The notes beneath the pieces were generated by a model. That model worked only from the letters and a program-made list of their open reading frames with translations. It was not told the origin of the DNA and searched no databases. Shown in pieces: positions 54,148-62,752 of a DNA stretch of 63,143 nt. How positions within the stretch are numbered: the stretch's first letter is position 1; every line of letters starts with the position of its first letter. The translations under genes and the position numbers were made by a program. The DNA comes from Burkholderiales bacterium PBB3. Lineage in GTDB: Bacteria > Pseudomonadota > Gammaproteobacteria > Burkholderiales > Burkholderiaceae_C. The stretch lies in contig NKIK01000027.1 of assembly GCA_002256115.1 (NCBI GenBank), positions 1 through 63,143 on the forward strand, given 5' to 3'.

Positions 54148-54753
54148 TCAGCGAATTGCCTTCAAGGCATGACTTGGATCAACACCCAAACGGGTAAGCC
54201 TCAAAGTACTAAGGCGGGAAAAAACTTCGGCGGGAAATGGCGGCCAGTTGCTGTAGGCGGCCGAAACCGTGGCAACCGTCTTGGTGAGGCGATCATTCGG
54301 TACTCCCACGCCCTCAAAGAACCGTGTCTCCTCAAGAAAACTGACTTGAATGTCCATTGCAACGCATTTTCCATGCTCCCCCAGCGCGCTGACTAAGCGA
54401 ATATTTGAAATATGTTTCCAGGGAACTTCAAGCCACTCTACCCGCTGCGGCGTGGCTATTAGTGTCATTGCTGGATATGCGGGAAAGTAGATGCCATGCT
54501 CGTTGGCTACGAAGTGGACTGTGTTTTGCCAAGGTCGATTCCAAACAGATGAAATGATCAAGGTCAACGTGAGAGCCAGGACAAAGAGACGCATCGACCA
54601 AGGAATCGCTGACCAATGCTGTATCGAAAGGAACAACCCTACGCAACCTGCTGTGACCTGAATGCTACGAAACGTAAGCACTAACCATGGGGGTGTCTCA
54701 TAGACATATGTGCCTAAGGTGGAGTCTGGCAGGATTTCAAGCGTACAGTTCAT
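54148..54753 (-). CDS. Hypothetical membrane protein
   Basis: 201 residues. Two helices (~22-45 and ~53-72; LFVLALTLTLIISSVW) and a soluble C-terminal domain (~75-200) with no recognised motif, possibly PH-like (GIYFPAYP, VEWLEVPWKHISNIRLV). Function unknown. It lies 20 bp upstream of the transporter gene on the same strand. Confidence 0.6.
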   Translation of the reverse strand: MNCTLEILPDSTLGTYVYETPPWLVLTFRSIQVTAGCVGLFLSIQHWSAIPWSMRLFVLALTLTLIISSVWNRPWQNTVHFVANEHGIYFPAYPAMTLIATPQRVEWLEVPWKHISNIRLVSALGEHGKCVAMDIQVSFLEETRFFEGVGVPNDRLTKTVATVSAAYSNWPPFPAEVFSRLSTLRLTRLGVDPSHALKAIR

Positions 54754-54774
54754 AGATTTGCCGATGTCGGAGTT

Positions 54775-56349
54775 TCAAAGTACGTCGAGCGATCTGCTAC
54801 TTTCAATCGCCGAGAGTCTAAAGATCGATACAGCGTTGACTAGCTGATTGGCTTCATGCTGCAGCCCTCCAGTTGCAGCTGCAATTTCTTCAACCATCGC
54901 TGCATTCTGTTGCGTCGCCTGGTCCATCATCGAAATGGCCTGTCCTACCACGCGGACGCTGGCAGTTTGCTCTTTGCTTGCGTTGCTGATCTCACTGATC
55001 ACTCTTGTTACTTCTTGAATGGAATTTACGGCTAGCGACATTGATTCATCTGCCTCAGCCATTAGTGCATTGCCACGGTCCACACGGTCTACGCTGGCAC
55101 CGATGAGTGACTTGACCTCTCTGGCAGCTTGCGCAGAACGTCCTGCCAGGGACCTTACCTCAGATGCTACAACGGCAAATCCACGACCTTGCTCACCGGC
55201 TCTTGCGGCCTCAACGGCTGCATTCAATGCAAGTATGTTGGTTTGGAAAGCTATTCCATCGATTACGCCAATGATGTCGACAATCCGCCGCGAGCTATCG
55301 TCAATTTCACGCATAGTTTGCGCCATATCGCCCATTGCGGAACCACCTTTCACAGCTGCAGTTGCCGCATTACGCGCAAGTTGATCTGCATGCATAGCGC
55401 GATCCTCATTGACCCGAACGGCAAGTCCCAAATCGTGCATGGATACTGCGGTTTGCTGAAGTGCACTAGCTTGGTGCTCTGTTCGGGTCGACAGGCTATT
55501 GTTGCCAATAGCTATTTCAGCGCTTGCGTTTGCGACCGCGCCCGCAGTATGTCGAACTTCCTGCACAACATGTGCCAGACTAAGTTGCATATGTTGCAGT
55601 TGAGCCATCAAACTGCCTGAGTCACCTGCGCGTAAATCAATGGTCTTGCTAAGATCACCTGTGCCAACGCGCTGAGCCACATCTTTTGCCTCATGTGGCT
55701 CTCCACCCAGCTGTGAGCCAATTGTGCGAATAGTTGCTAGGCCGAAGAGGAGTGAAAAAACCAGCCCGGATGTCACCAGTAGTATTGCACTCCAAAAGAG
55801 CCATCTGTAGTGTGCAGATGCCCTCTCAAAAACATTTCTGGCTCCATCCACCTGGACAGCCTTTAAAGCATCAATTCCCGCCTTTACAGATACTGCCAAT
55901 GGAGTCATCTTCGCGATCATCGCCGCTTGGGCATCTGTGATGTCATTCGCCTTCAGAGCATCAATGGCTGGCTTCAACCCCTTGTCAACAAATGTCGCCA
56001 TAGAATTTTCGAACGCATCCGCGAGAACCGCCTCATCTGGGGATAGAGACCTTTGGCGATAGCTCTGCCATTTTTCCTGAATCGCTAACTGATTGCTTTG
56101 AATGGCTTCAATGCTCTGCGAAATGACATCCGGCAGCGGATTGGCCAGCGCTTGGGCCACATGCATACGACTGCTGTAGGTCAATGCATCTATTTGCCCC
56201 AGCTCTACCGCTGGTTCTGTTCTATCTTTGTAAACTGTTTTCAATGACGCGTTGGACTCTCCAATGCTGTAGATTCCGAAAGCCCCAATCAACACCAATA
56301 AGCTGACAAGACCCAAAATCAGAATGAGTAATCGTGTTGACAAGCGCAT
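54775..56349 (-). CDS. Methyl-accepting chemotaxis protein
   Basis: 524 residues. Helix (~7-29), four-helix-bundle ligand domain (~30-180), second helix (~183-205), HAMP (~205-260) and the signalling domain with the hairpin tip IDGIAFQTNILALNAAVEAA and ARAGEQGRGFAVVASEVRSL. Senses a small molecule or redox state and signals to CheA. No pentapeptide for CheR binding at the C-terminus. The start at ATG 56349 has GAGGTG upstream; a GTG at 56355 is possible. Confidence 0.92.
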   Translation of the reverse strand: MRLSTRLLILILGLVSLLVLIGAFGIYSIGESNASLKTVYKDRTEPAVELGQIDALTYSSRMHVAQALANPLPDVISQSIEAIQSNQLAIQEKWQSYRQRSLSPDEAVLADAFENSMATFVDKGLKPAIDALKANDITDAQAAMIAKMTPLAVSVKAGIDALKAVQVDGARNVFERASAHYRWLFWSAILLVTSGLVFSLLFGLATIRTIGSQLGGEPHEAKDVAQRVGTGDLSKTIDLRAGDSGSLMAQLQHMQLSLAHVVQEVRHTAGAVANASAEIAIGNNSLSTRTEHQASALQQTAVSMHDLGLAVRVNEDRAMHADQLARNAATAAVKGGSAMGDMAQTMREIDDSSRRIVDIIGVIDGIAFQTNILALNAAVEAARAGEQGRGFAVVASEVRSLAGRSAQAAREVKSLIGASVDRVDRGNALMAEADESMSLAVNSIQEVTRVISEISNASKEQTASVRVVGQAISMMDQATQQNAAMVEEIAAATGGLQHEANQLVNAVSIFRLSAIESSRSLDVL

Positions 56350-56519
56350 ACTCACCTCACAAGCATTTCATGTACCAACTAAGTCCTTGAATTTATTAAA
56401 AATTCGTGTCATTTTGATGACGCTTCTGGCTCGGAAGCTAGCCACTCCGTTAAGGCAAGAATCTTGCTGGATGGTCTTTGTAAACGCAAGGGGAGTTACC
56501 TTTCAACTAACATAGAACG

Positions 56520-57017
56520 ATGCAGCTATCTGTGACGAATGTTCTGTTTGTGTCTCGGGAGAATGCCTACCGCAGCTTGTTGGCCGAGGCCTGTTTGCGT
56601 CATCTGGGGCGGGGCCGTTTCAAAGCCTATTCCTGTGGCGTGCCTGCACTTCTTGCTATTGGTCCGAACAAATGGACTGCCGTTGCCCTGCATACCGCAA
56701 GCATTCCGGAAGATGGTTTGCGCTGCAAATCCTGGAGCGAGTTCACTAGGAGCGGCGCTCCAAGAATGGACTTTGTTATTTCGTTGGATTCAGAAACGCT
56801 ACATGAGCATCCCATTTGGCCCGGGCAACCCAATACAGCACTCTGGAACTATCCGCCGATAACTGCCAAGAAGCCCGGCAGCGCAGAGTACAGCCTAGCG
56901 GCAGTACAGACCTTGCTGTCGCTGCGCCGGCGCCTTGAGCTTTTGGTCAGCTTGCACAGCGGCCTACGTGCCCGCGCTGACCTTGGACACGATATTCAAG
57001 ACTTAGCACACCTGTAG
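56520..57017 (+). CDS. Low-molecular-weight phosphatase/ArsC-like protein with Ser in place of catalytic Cys
   Basis: 165 residues. The N-terminus NVLFVSRENAYRSLLAEA aligns to the P-loop VLFVCxxNxxRSxxAE, but position 12 is Ser, not the Cys nucleophile. The later region (MDFVISLDSE, WNYPP) matches ArsC/LMW-PTP loosely. It cannot be a normal phosphatase or arsenate reductase; it may bind a phosphorylated or oxyanion ligand without turning it over. A sequencing error is possible but would need a single T-to-G type change. Monocistronic. Confidence 0.7.
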   Translation: MQLSVTNVLFVSRENAYRSLLAEACLRHLGRGRFKAYSCGVPALLAIGPNKWTAVALHTASIPEDGLRCKSWSEFTRSGAPRMDFVISLDSETLHEHPIWPGQPNTALWNYPPITAKKPGSAEYSLAAVQTLLSLRRRLELLVSLHSGLRARADLGHDIQDLAHL

Positions 57018-57223
57018 CGCTCCTACGAGGGCGTTGTCGCGGTTGCCGGCAGGCACCAGTAACTCTGCTTTTGAGCCGCAGCCAAAAGCCTGGTATCGGT
57101 TCAGATTTGGTCTTACTCGGCTTGCTTTGGTCGTCTGGACTTCACCCGCTTCACTAGACGCCTGTTCGTTTCGCGTAGGCGTCGAATTGCCTGTCGACGG
57201 CAACTTCAATGACGAGGACGTCC

Positions 57224-59662
57224 TCAAGGAAAACTCAAACTCAGGTTGTAACGTTGCGTCGTGCTGCTGCCAGAGTAAGAAATTACCTTAATGTAAACAA
57301 CGCTAATCGCAGTACCGTTGGTGTAATTGAGTAGTTCGCTGCTGGTGCTTCCTTCGGAGGAAGCCAACACCGTGCCGCTCCCATTGACCAGATACAGGTC
57401 ATAGTCTGTCCCGGAAGGCCCAGTCATATCGATACGCAGTTTCTTGTTGGCAGTGAGTGTCAACTTAAAAAAGTCTATGTCGCTCGCGTTCCCCATGGTG
57501 CCGCTCACGGTTGTTTGCGTGGCCAAAACATTCGCTGCTGCAATGCTTCCGTTGGACTCCACTTCGTTGTAAACCGCGCCGACGTTGTTGATAGTGAATG
57601 CCACCGCGCTGGAAGCGCCAGAGTTGCCTGCTGCGTCATAGGCGCGCGCCACCAGACTATGGCTTCCATTGGTCAGAGTCGAGGAGTCGAATGCCAGTGC
57701 GTACGGTGCAGTGGTGTCACTGCCCTTCACCACGTTATCAATCAAGAAATCCACCCGTGTCACGCCCACGTTGTCACTGGCGGTTGCCGACAAGGTGATA
57801 GTGCCTGATGTACCCGACTCACTAGCGCCAGCGACTGGAACTGTAGTATCCGGCGTGGTTCCGCCTGTCGTTTGGGTGACCCATATTGGGGCGGACCACA
57901 GTACTTTGCCATCATCCTGAGTAACCTTGGCATAGTAAAAATGTTGTCCAACGGCAGGCGTTGTTGTGCTCGTGGCACTGCTAGCCAAGGTACTGACGGT
58001 GCCATTGCGTCCTGGCACACCCTCGAGAATCTGAACTGATGCAGCCGTACGACCCGCCGTGTTGGCGAACAAGACATTCAGGTTCAAGGGACCACTGTTA
58101 GTGAAGCGTTCTCCCATAATGCGTCCGTTGGCCTGCAGCACTACTTGGGAGTTTTTGTCCATACTGGCGAAAACCCGGCGCGCTTTGAGCGCAGCCACAA
58201 AACTGGCTTTACTCAATACAGTCCCTGCTGGCAAAAGTACGCCAGTGCGGTTGGTATATGCCTTGCCCCAATTGGCGCAATGATTGTCTTGGTTGGAAGA
58301 AGGTGCGACGTGAAAGCCACGCTCCAGAATCTTATTAAAAACTGCCTCCCAATTGCTCCTGCCGGTCTCCGTCTCAGTGGTGTTGGCAGAAAAAGCAGAA
58401 GTACCCAGGACCTCTGCAAGTACCATGACTTCGTCGCCATCGGCGCTATAGCCCAAATCCGTTCCGCCTACTAGAAACTGACCGGTGCTTTCAGGGTGGT
58501 TGAACTGACCTACCAAGCCCTGTTGGCGCATGACGCCATACAAGGCAGCGTAATCGTTCTTGGCCACAAACCGGTCGCCGAATAGCTCGTTGCTGGCGCT
58601 GTATTCCCAGCTAAACAGTTCGTTGCTGTTGAAGATATTGAGGTGACCACCATTGCTGATCACTCCCCACTCCATGCCGTACAAGGCGAGAAAGCTGGGG
58701 TTGGAAGTGTTGAACGAGTTTGCCGCTGAAAGTCCGGCCTGGTAGCGACTGCGTGCAGTGGCAGGACTAGCTCCAGTGTTGGTGCTTGAGGATCCGTCGA
58801 AATAGTGGTTGTGCTCTGTGGTGGCCAGCACATCGAGGCCGGCTGTTTTTGCATACGAAAAAGCAGCTGCGGGTCCGAACGCTCCTGTCTGTGCGGGCTG
58901 GGAGGAGGTGCAACTTCCAATTGCGCCGCCGCCGTCAGAGTCATTGGTCTGGCTGTGTAGGTTGGCGTAATACACCGTGTACGGTAGTGAGTTGGTTGCA
59001 GACACAGACTTTGCGCTGTAACGGCGCGCCAACTCACCTTGCTCTCCCACTGCCATCGCGGCAAAAGCAGGCATATTGGGCTTGGGAGGGTTACCCACCG
59101 CAATGTCCCAACGCTGCTCAATGGCCGCGTGGCCACCTTCGAGTGCGAGTAGCGTGCTGACACGCTCAGCGCGGGTGCCCTTTGCAAAACGCGACACCAC
59201 TTCATTCGGTGCACGCGCTTTGAGCTGCAGACCATAGTTACCGTCTGGCAGATCTGCCAGCTTACCGATGCGTCCTTCCCAAGGTACGTTGACGACCATG
59301 GCCTGATTTTGGTACTCGTCTTCACCACTCCACTGTTGGACAAGTTTGCCTGCAGGGTCAAGCAAGGACAGCTCCCACACGACGGGCTGGCCCGCCGTGG
59401 CGCCCGGATAGGTCATGCGAATGCTGAAATCGCGCGCAGCATTGGGGCTATCCGACGCAAAGGGAGCTGACAGTGTGGCCTCGAACTCGTAGTGGTCCGG
59501 GCTTTTTGCAGACGCTGTTGCCCGGCGGTCTGATGTGTCCGCTGAAGCCACTGCTGCGCTATTGTTGACGCTATCGCTTCCCCCGCAAGCTGTTAGTCCC
59601 ACGACCATCAATGCGAGTGACAGTGGACGCAAAGTGCATGCGTGTTTGTGAAGGAATTGCAT
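57224..59662 (-). CDS. PHP-type (DUF3604-like) lipoprotein with Ig-like and PPC domains
   Basis: 812 residues. Lipoprotein signal peptide (LMVVGLTACGG; Cys26). A PHP-like metal site follows: YANLHSQTNDSDG (~245), TTEHNHYFDG (~290), GMEWG, QFNHPES and SSNQDNHCANWGKAY (~465), consistent with a DUF3604-like metallohydrolase. Then a bacterial Ig-like domain (~620-700; ATASDNVGVTRVDFLID) and a C-terminal PPC domain (~710-810; DIDFFKLTLTANKKL, GTDYDLYLVNG). PPC domains are frequent in exported, often type II-secreted proteins. Substrate not known. AGGAG lies 10 bases before the ATG. Confidence 0.78.
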   Translation of the reverse strand: MQFLHKHACTLRPLSLALMVVGLTACGGSDSVNNSAAVASADTSDRRATASAKSPDHYEFEATLSAPFASDSPNAARDFSIRMTYPGATAGQPVVWELSLLDPAGKLVQQWSGEDEYQNQAMVVNVPWEGRIGKLADLPDGNYGLQLKARAPNEVVSRFAKGTRAERVSTLLALEGGHAAIEQRWDIAVGNPPKPNMPAFAAMAVGEQGELARRYSAKSVSATNSLPYTVYYANLHSQTNDSDGGGAIGSCTSSQPAQTGAFGPAAAFSYAKTAGLDVLATTEHNHYFDGSSSTNTGASPATARSRYQAGLSAANSFNTSNPSFLALYGMEWGVISNGGHLNIFNSNELFSWEYSASNELFGDRFVAKNDYAALYGVMRQQGLVGQFNHPESTGQFLVGGTDLGYSADGDEVMVLAEVLGTSAFSANTTETETGRSNWEAVFNKILERGFHVAPSSNQDNHCANWGKAYTNRTGVLLPAGTVLSKASFVAALKARRVFASMDKNSQVVLQANGRIMGERFTNSGPLNLNVLFANTAGRTAASVQILEGVPGRNGTVSTLASSATSTTTPAVGQHFYYAKVTQDDGKVLWSAPIWVTQTTGGTTPDTTVPVAGASESGTSGTITLSATASDNVGVTRVDFLIDNVVKGSDTTAPYALAFDSSTLTNGSHSLVARAYDAAGNSGASSAVAFTINNVGAVYNEVESNGSIAAANVLATQTTVSGTMGNASDIDFFKLTLTANKKLRIDMTGPSGTDYDLYLVNGSGTVLASSEGSTSSELLNYTNGTAISVVYIKVISYSGSSTTQRYNLSLSFP

Positions 59663-60007
59663 AGGGTAAAGCTCCTGGGAAGCGGGTTAGTACGCAAAAG
59701 GGCACGAGTATGTGTGCCTGCCCTTGGCGGGTCAAATGAAGCTTTTGTGAAAGTGCAACACTCAGATCCTCACTGCTGCCTACTTCTTGGACGATTCTGA
59801 AGTACCGATTAGCGATAGCTTTACCTGGTAAGCGTCATTCGGGCCGCGCGGACGCCCCCCGACAATCTGCAAGACGGCTTCCGCAGCAAACTTGAAATCT
59901 ACGACCGCCTCTTTACCAGCTCCCGGTTGGACTTACCTCAAACCGACATTCCCGAATGTCTGTTCCTGGCCCGGTCCAGTCAGAATTTTGGATGAGACTT
60001 TCGCGAA
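59663..60007. other. Intergenic stretch left of the toxin-antitoxin unit
   Basis: No gene seen. The only structure noted is GACATTC-CC-GAATGTC (59945-59960), a 7-bp inverted repeat. Other sequence has no codon bias or RNA motif I recognise. Confidence 0.4.
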
Positions 60008-60015
60008 TAAAAATC

Positions 60016-60040
60016 GGCTATGTGCATTCCGAGGTTGGAA
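60016..60040 (+). repeat. Left 25-bp terminal inverted repeat
   Basis: Starts GGCTATGTGCATTCCGAGG and ends GGTTGGAA. Its inner end with the next bases forms GGTTGG...CCAACC (60033-60050), a palindrome that may also act as operator for the antitoxin gene 54 bp downstream. Confidence 0.85.
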
Positions 60041-60103
60041 GCAACCAACCTTAGCAACAACCAAATGAGGTAAAATAAACCATCAAATGGAAACTAGGGT
60101 TTT

Positions 60104-60544
60104 ATGGCTGCAATCACAACTACCAGCAAGCGTACAGAAGGATTCGGTAAGTGGAAAGCGGATCTGGCTAATGCCAATGCAGGAACCATAATCAAACTTG
60201 TCCGGAACGGGGTAAGGCCTTCCGTATTTGTTACCGCAAGCCAGCATTTTGGAATGCCGCGCACCAATTTTGCAAAGTTAATTGGGATGTCTCCTGCGAC
60301 CGCAGAGCGCAAAATAAAGTCAGGAAGCCTATTAGGTCAAAATGAAACCGAGCGATTAAGTCGTATCGCGCTTATCGAGATTGAAGCAGAAAAAGTCTTC
60401 GGCGTTTCCGAGATGGCGCGTGACTGGCTTACCAAGGTTAATGCCTCGCTTGGAGACACTCCTCTTTCTATGCTGGACACTGAGACCGGTGCGGGAGAGG
60501 TCCGCAAGATACTGTCAGCCGTTGCCTATGGTGGTGCTGTCTAA
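60104..60544 (+). CDS. Xre/MbcA/ParS-type antitoxin
   Basis: 146 residues. N-terminal helix-turn-helix of the Xre type (~50-85; RTNFAKLIGMSPATAERKIKSG) and a C-terminal MbcA/ParS toxin-binding domain (~90-146; EKVFGVSEMARDWLTKVN, GDTPLSMLDTETGAGEV). Neutralises the RES toxin and usually represses the operon. It ends at the base before the toxin start. AGGG lies before the ATG. Confidence 0.9.
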   Translation: MAAITTTSKRTEGFGKWKADLANANAGTIIKLVRNGVRPSVFVTASQHFGMPRTNFAKLIGMSPATAERKIKSGSLLGQNETERLSRIALIEIEAEKVFGVSEMARDWLTKVNASLGDTPLSMLDTETGAGEVRKILSAVAYGGAV

Positions 60545-61003
60545 ATGCAGGCTTGGCGGATTGCCAAACGAGCGTACGCGCTCGATATGAATGGGACTGG
60601 TGCACGACTAACAGGGGGTCGCTGGAACTCACCTGGAGTCGCCGCCATCTACGCAGGCATGACTGCTGAGATCGCGGCTATGGAGAAACTGGTTCATAGT
60701 TCCGACCTTCTCCCTAAAGATCTGGTTTTGGCTGTAATTGCGCTCCCTGATGATCCAACGCTGTACATGCGTTATGGCGTAAAGGATTTGCCTGATGGCT
60801 GGGATGCGTTACCCAGTTCGGCTTCTGCAGTTTTGATCGGTGATAAGTTCCTACTGGACTCGAAACATCTTGGTCTATTCGTGCCATCAGCAGTCATGCC
60901 TGAAGCAACGAATGTAGTACTCAACCCAAATCATCCGGCATTTGCAAATGTCGCTATCAGTATCGTTCGTCCGTTTGAATTTGATTCTCGATTGAGCAAC
61001 TAG
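60545..61003 (+). CDS. RES-domain toxin (NAD-degrading family)
   Basis: 152 residues. RES-domain pattern: WRIAKRAYALDMNGTGARLTGGRWNS-type start with the Arg and Gly residues (read RIAKRAYALD and GGRWNSPGVAAIYAG), Glu in AAMEKLVHS, and a terminal Ser/Asn-rich NPNHPAF segment. Known RES toxins degrade NAD+. It begins immediately after the antitoxin stop, so the two are one operon. Confidence 0.92.
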   Translation: MQAWRIAKRAYALDMNGTGARLTGGRWNSPGVAAIYAGMTAEIAAMEKLVHSSDLLPKDLVLAVIALPDDPTLYMRYGVKDLPDGWDALPSSASAVLIGDKFLLDSKHLGLFVPSAVMPEATNVVLNPNHPAFANVAISIVRPFEFDSRLSN

Positions 61004-61028
61004 TCCGTTTTGTGCAAACTTAGGTTGG

Positions 61029-61053
61029 TTCCAACCTCGGAATGCACATAGCC
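61029..61053 (-). repeat. Right 25-bp terminal inverted repeat
   Basis: Exact reverse complement of the left repeat. The inner side reads AGGTTGGTTCCAACCT, again palindromic. Confidence 0.85.
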
Positions 61054-61061
61054 TAAAAATC

Positions 61062-61170
61062 CAACGTCAAGTGTTCAACGAAGCCAGCTTGGTGCGCATA
61101 GTCTCCCGCTCACCGTCAAATATATACGGCAGTGTTTGCCACTCCTGGTACAGCACTGCAAGCTACTGGG
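61062..61170 (-). other. Short C-terminal coding remnant beside the element
   Basis: On the minus strand, after a TAG, 27 codons starting GTG run LYQEWQTLPYIFDGERETMR and TKLASLNT to a stop 9 bp from the duplication. The sequence looks protein-like and not random, but is too short to name. It may be the tail of a frameshifted gene. Confidence 0.3.
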
Positions 61171-61575
61171 TTAACCAGGCTTGCGCCGTCCTTCGTTTGT
61201 CTTTTGGGTGTAGCCCGCCTCGATCTCTGAACGAAGCCTGCTCGCATTGGTGCGCCACGGGTTGTCATCCCACGAGTAGGCAAGCACATACGACTTGGGA
61301 CCGTACGGCATATTGGCACAGGCAGCATCCAACGCAACCTTGCCGGCGATGGCCCAGAAGTCAGCCAAAAAATGGGCTTCTGTGCTCAGCTCGTCATCGT
61401 CTTGGGAATGGTCTCGTGCATCACTGGCGCTGTAGGCAGCAAAGGGGTTTGCACCTGATTGGCCTAAGTACGCCTTTGCGGCGTCAAGGCCGCGCTTGAT
61501 GTCATCGGGGGTCGCTCCGTCCACCTCCAGGTGCAGCTGCAGGCCTTTGGGCTCGTAGTTTGGGTCGATATACAT
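61171..61575 (-). CDS. Hypothetical protein downstream of the SRAP gene
   Basis: 134 residues, no signal peptide or membrane helix. Two parts: a ~45-residue start (LQLHLEVDGATPDDIKRGLDAAKAYL) and a later region (FLADFWAIAGKVALDAACAN, VLAYSWDDNPW). No family recognised. It lies 19 bp after the SRAP gene on the same strand and is probably co-transcribed with it. Confidence 0.6.
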   Translation of the reverse strand: MYIDPNYEPKGLQLHLEVDGATPDDIKRGLDAAKAYLGQSGANPFAAYSASDARDHSQDDDELSTEAHFLADFWAIAGKVALDAACANMPYGPKSYVLAYSWDDNPWRTNASRLRSEIEAGYTQKTNEGRRKPG

Positions 61576-61594
61576 TTGGTAATGTTTGGTAGCG

Positions 61595-62521
61595 CTAGGC
61601 GGCCAGCCGGTGTTCGTAGTACGGCCGTTCCTTGTCTTTAAGGATGTCCCAGAGTGAATCTAAATCGTTAGGGTCTGGGTCTAGCCAATAGTCTACATTC
61701 CCACGCTTGAGTGGAACGATGCATCGGTCATGCCCGGCTGCCAGCACTTCGGGTGGCGGGTCATCGGTGATGAAGGCGAAGGAATAGAGATCGGCCGTGC
61801 CCGGCGAAGTCCAGTGTGACCAGAGGCAGGCTACGTACAGGCTCTCCTCGGTGGTTGGCCTGAATTCCAGAACTATCTTTTGGCCATTTGGGCCAGTAAC
61901 GTATTCATAGAACGCAGACACTATGGCGATGCCATGGGTGTGCCCAAACTGGTTTCGCCAGAACCCGTCCAGGTTGTCCATGCGCGCGTTATAGGTGCCA
62001 GGAAACCGGGTGTCGTAATTTTCCGGAACACCAGCGATCCGGCACTGGTAGCGCATGGGCCGCACAATCTTCCGGCCATCTTCCATGATCAACACCGGCA
62101 CAAAGTAGCCCGGAAACATTCGCCCGTCGCTGGCGCGAACATCGGCCCTTTGAAGGTCGACCAGCTTTTCCTGGGCTCGCCCTATCTTGTTGGTGGCAAT
62201 CCGTACGTCTTCGGTAGCTTTCTTGGTGAACTTCTTCAGCAGCGCTTCCTGAGCCATTCTCAGGCGATCCTGTTGTTCAATGATCTCCTCGCCAAGTTGG
62301 GTCACCTGCTGCGCTTTGTACTGCAGCACGGCCAATCGAACCTTGTCCATCTCGGCTCTCTGATCTGCCTCTATGGCAGCATCCAAACCACGGGGCGTCT
62401 TGATCCTGTTGTCGTGGAGCTTCATGCCATACAGCTGCGCGAACGCCTCTATATCAATGTCCGCGCCCAGCAGTTTGCAATACTCGTCGTAGGCGTTCAG
62501 GACTTGGGCGGAATAGCACAT
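61595..62521 (-). CDS. SRAP-domain protein (YedK/HMCES-like) with coiled-coil insertion
   Basis: 308 residues. Starts MCYSAQ, so Cys2 becomes the N-terminal nucleophile that forms a stable adduct with abasic sites in single-stranded DNA. Other core residues are in YNARMD (Asn), FYEYV (Glu) and GHDRCIVPL...YWLDP (His). Residues ~60-130 are rich in Q, E, K and A and look like a coiled coil, absent from plain SRAP proteins of ~220 residues. It may bring in a partner or help dimerise. Followed by a hypothetical gene 19 bp away. Confidence 0.88.
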   Translation of the reverse strand: MCYSAQVLNAYDEYCKLLGADIDIEAFAQLYGMKLHDNRIKTPRGLDAAIEADQRAEMDKVRLAVLQYKAQQVTQLGEEIIEQQDRLRMAQEALLKKFTKKATEDVRIATNKIGRAQEKLVDLQRADVRASDGRMFPGYFVPVLIMEDGRKIVRPMRYQCRIAGVPENYDTRFPGTYNARMDNLDGFWRNQFGHTHGIAIVSAFYEYVTGPNGQKIVLEFRPTTEESLYVACLWSHWTSPGTADLYSFAFITDDPPPEVLAAGHDRCIVPLKRGNVDYWLDPDPNDLDSLWDILKDKERPYYEHRLAA

Positions 62522-62633
62522 TCACCCATATTATCGCCAAAATAACTGTATTTATCAACAGTGTTTTGGAGTCGGGATGCGTGAGGAAATTTTATACAGG
62601 TGGCGGATCCAGTGGGGCGGCAAGTGGACCAGC

Positions 62634-62654
62634 ACCAGCACCAGCACCAGCATC
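62634..62654. repeat. Short CACCAG tandem repeat
   Basis: Three to four copies of a 6-bp unit, ACCAGC, in the gap between the SRAP gene and the last gene. No gene in 62522-62752. Confidence 0.6.
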
Positions 62655-62752
62655 CTGTACACAACAGATGGGATCCGAAGGGATCACCCAGAGGCCATTG
62701 CCACCTTTCAAGCCACGGCTAACCGGTATGCGCTTCTGGGCTGAATTCTTTT

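Larger units (their letters stand above)
60008..61061. mobile_element. Transposon-like unit carrying a RES/Xre toxin-antitoxin pair
   Basis: A 25-bp perfect inverted repeat bounds the unit, at 60016-60040 (starting GGCTATGTGCATTCC) and 61029-61053. Immediately outside are identical 8-bp direct copies, TAAAAATC (60008-60015 and 61054-61061), the hallmark of target-site duplication. The inner 1038 bp hold only the two genes; no transposase. The repeats continue imperfectly inward as GGTTGG/CCAACC palindromes. An 8-bp duplication is found for several IS families; the GG start could fit an ISL3-like end, not verified. It would move only if a matching transposase is supplied elsewhere. Confidence 0.85.

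Noticed and set aside
57003..57227. 74-codon minus-strand ORF between the phosphatase-like gene and the PHP lipoprotein gene
   Set aside because: Overlaps both neighbours' ends and has no recognised motif, though the LNRYQAFGCGSKAELLVPAG segment looks somewhat protein-like.
59945..59960. GACATTC-CC-GAATGTC inverted repeat as an operator
   Set aside because: No gene start near enough and no second copy; left as an observation only.
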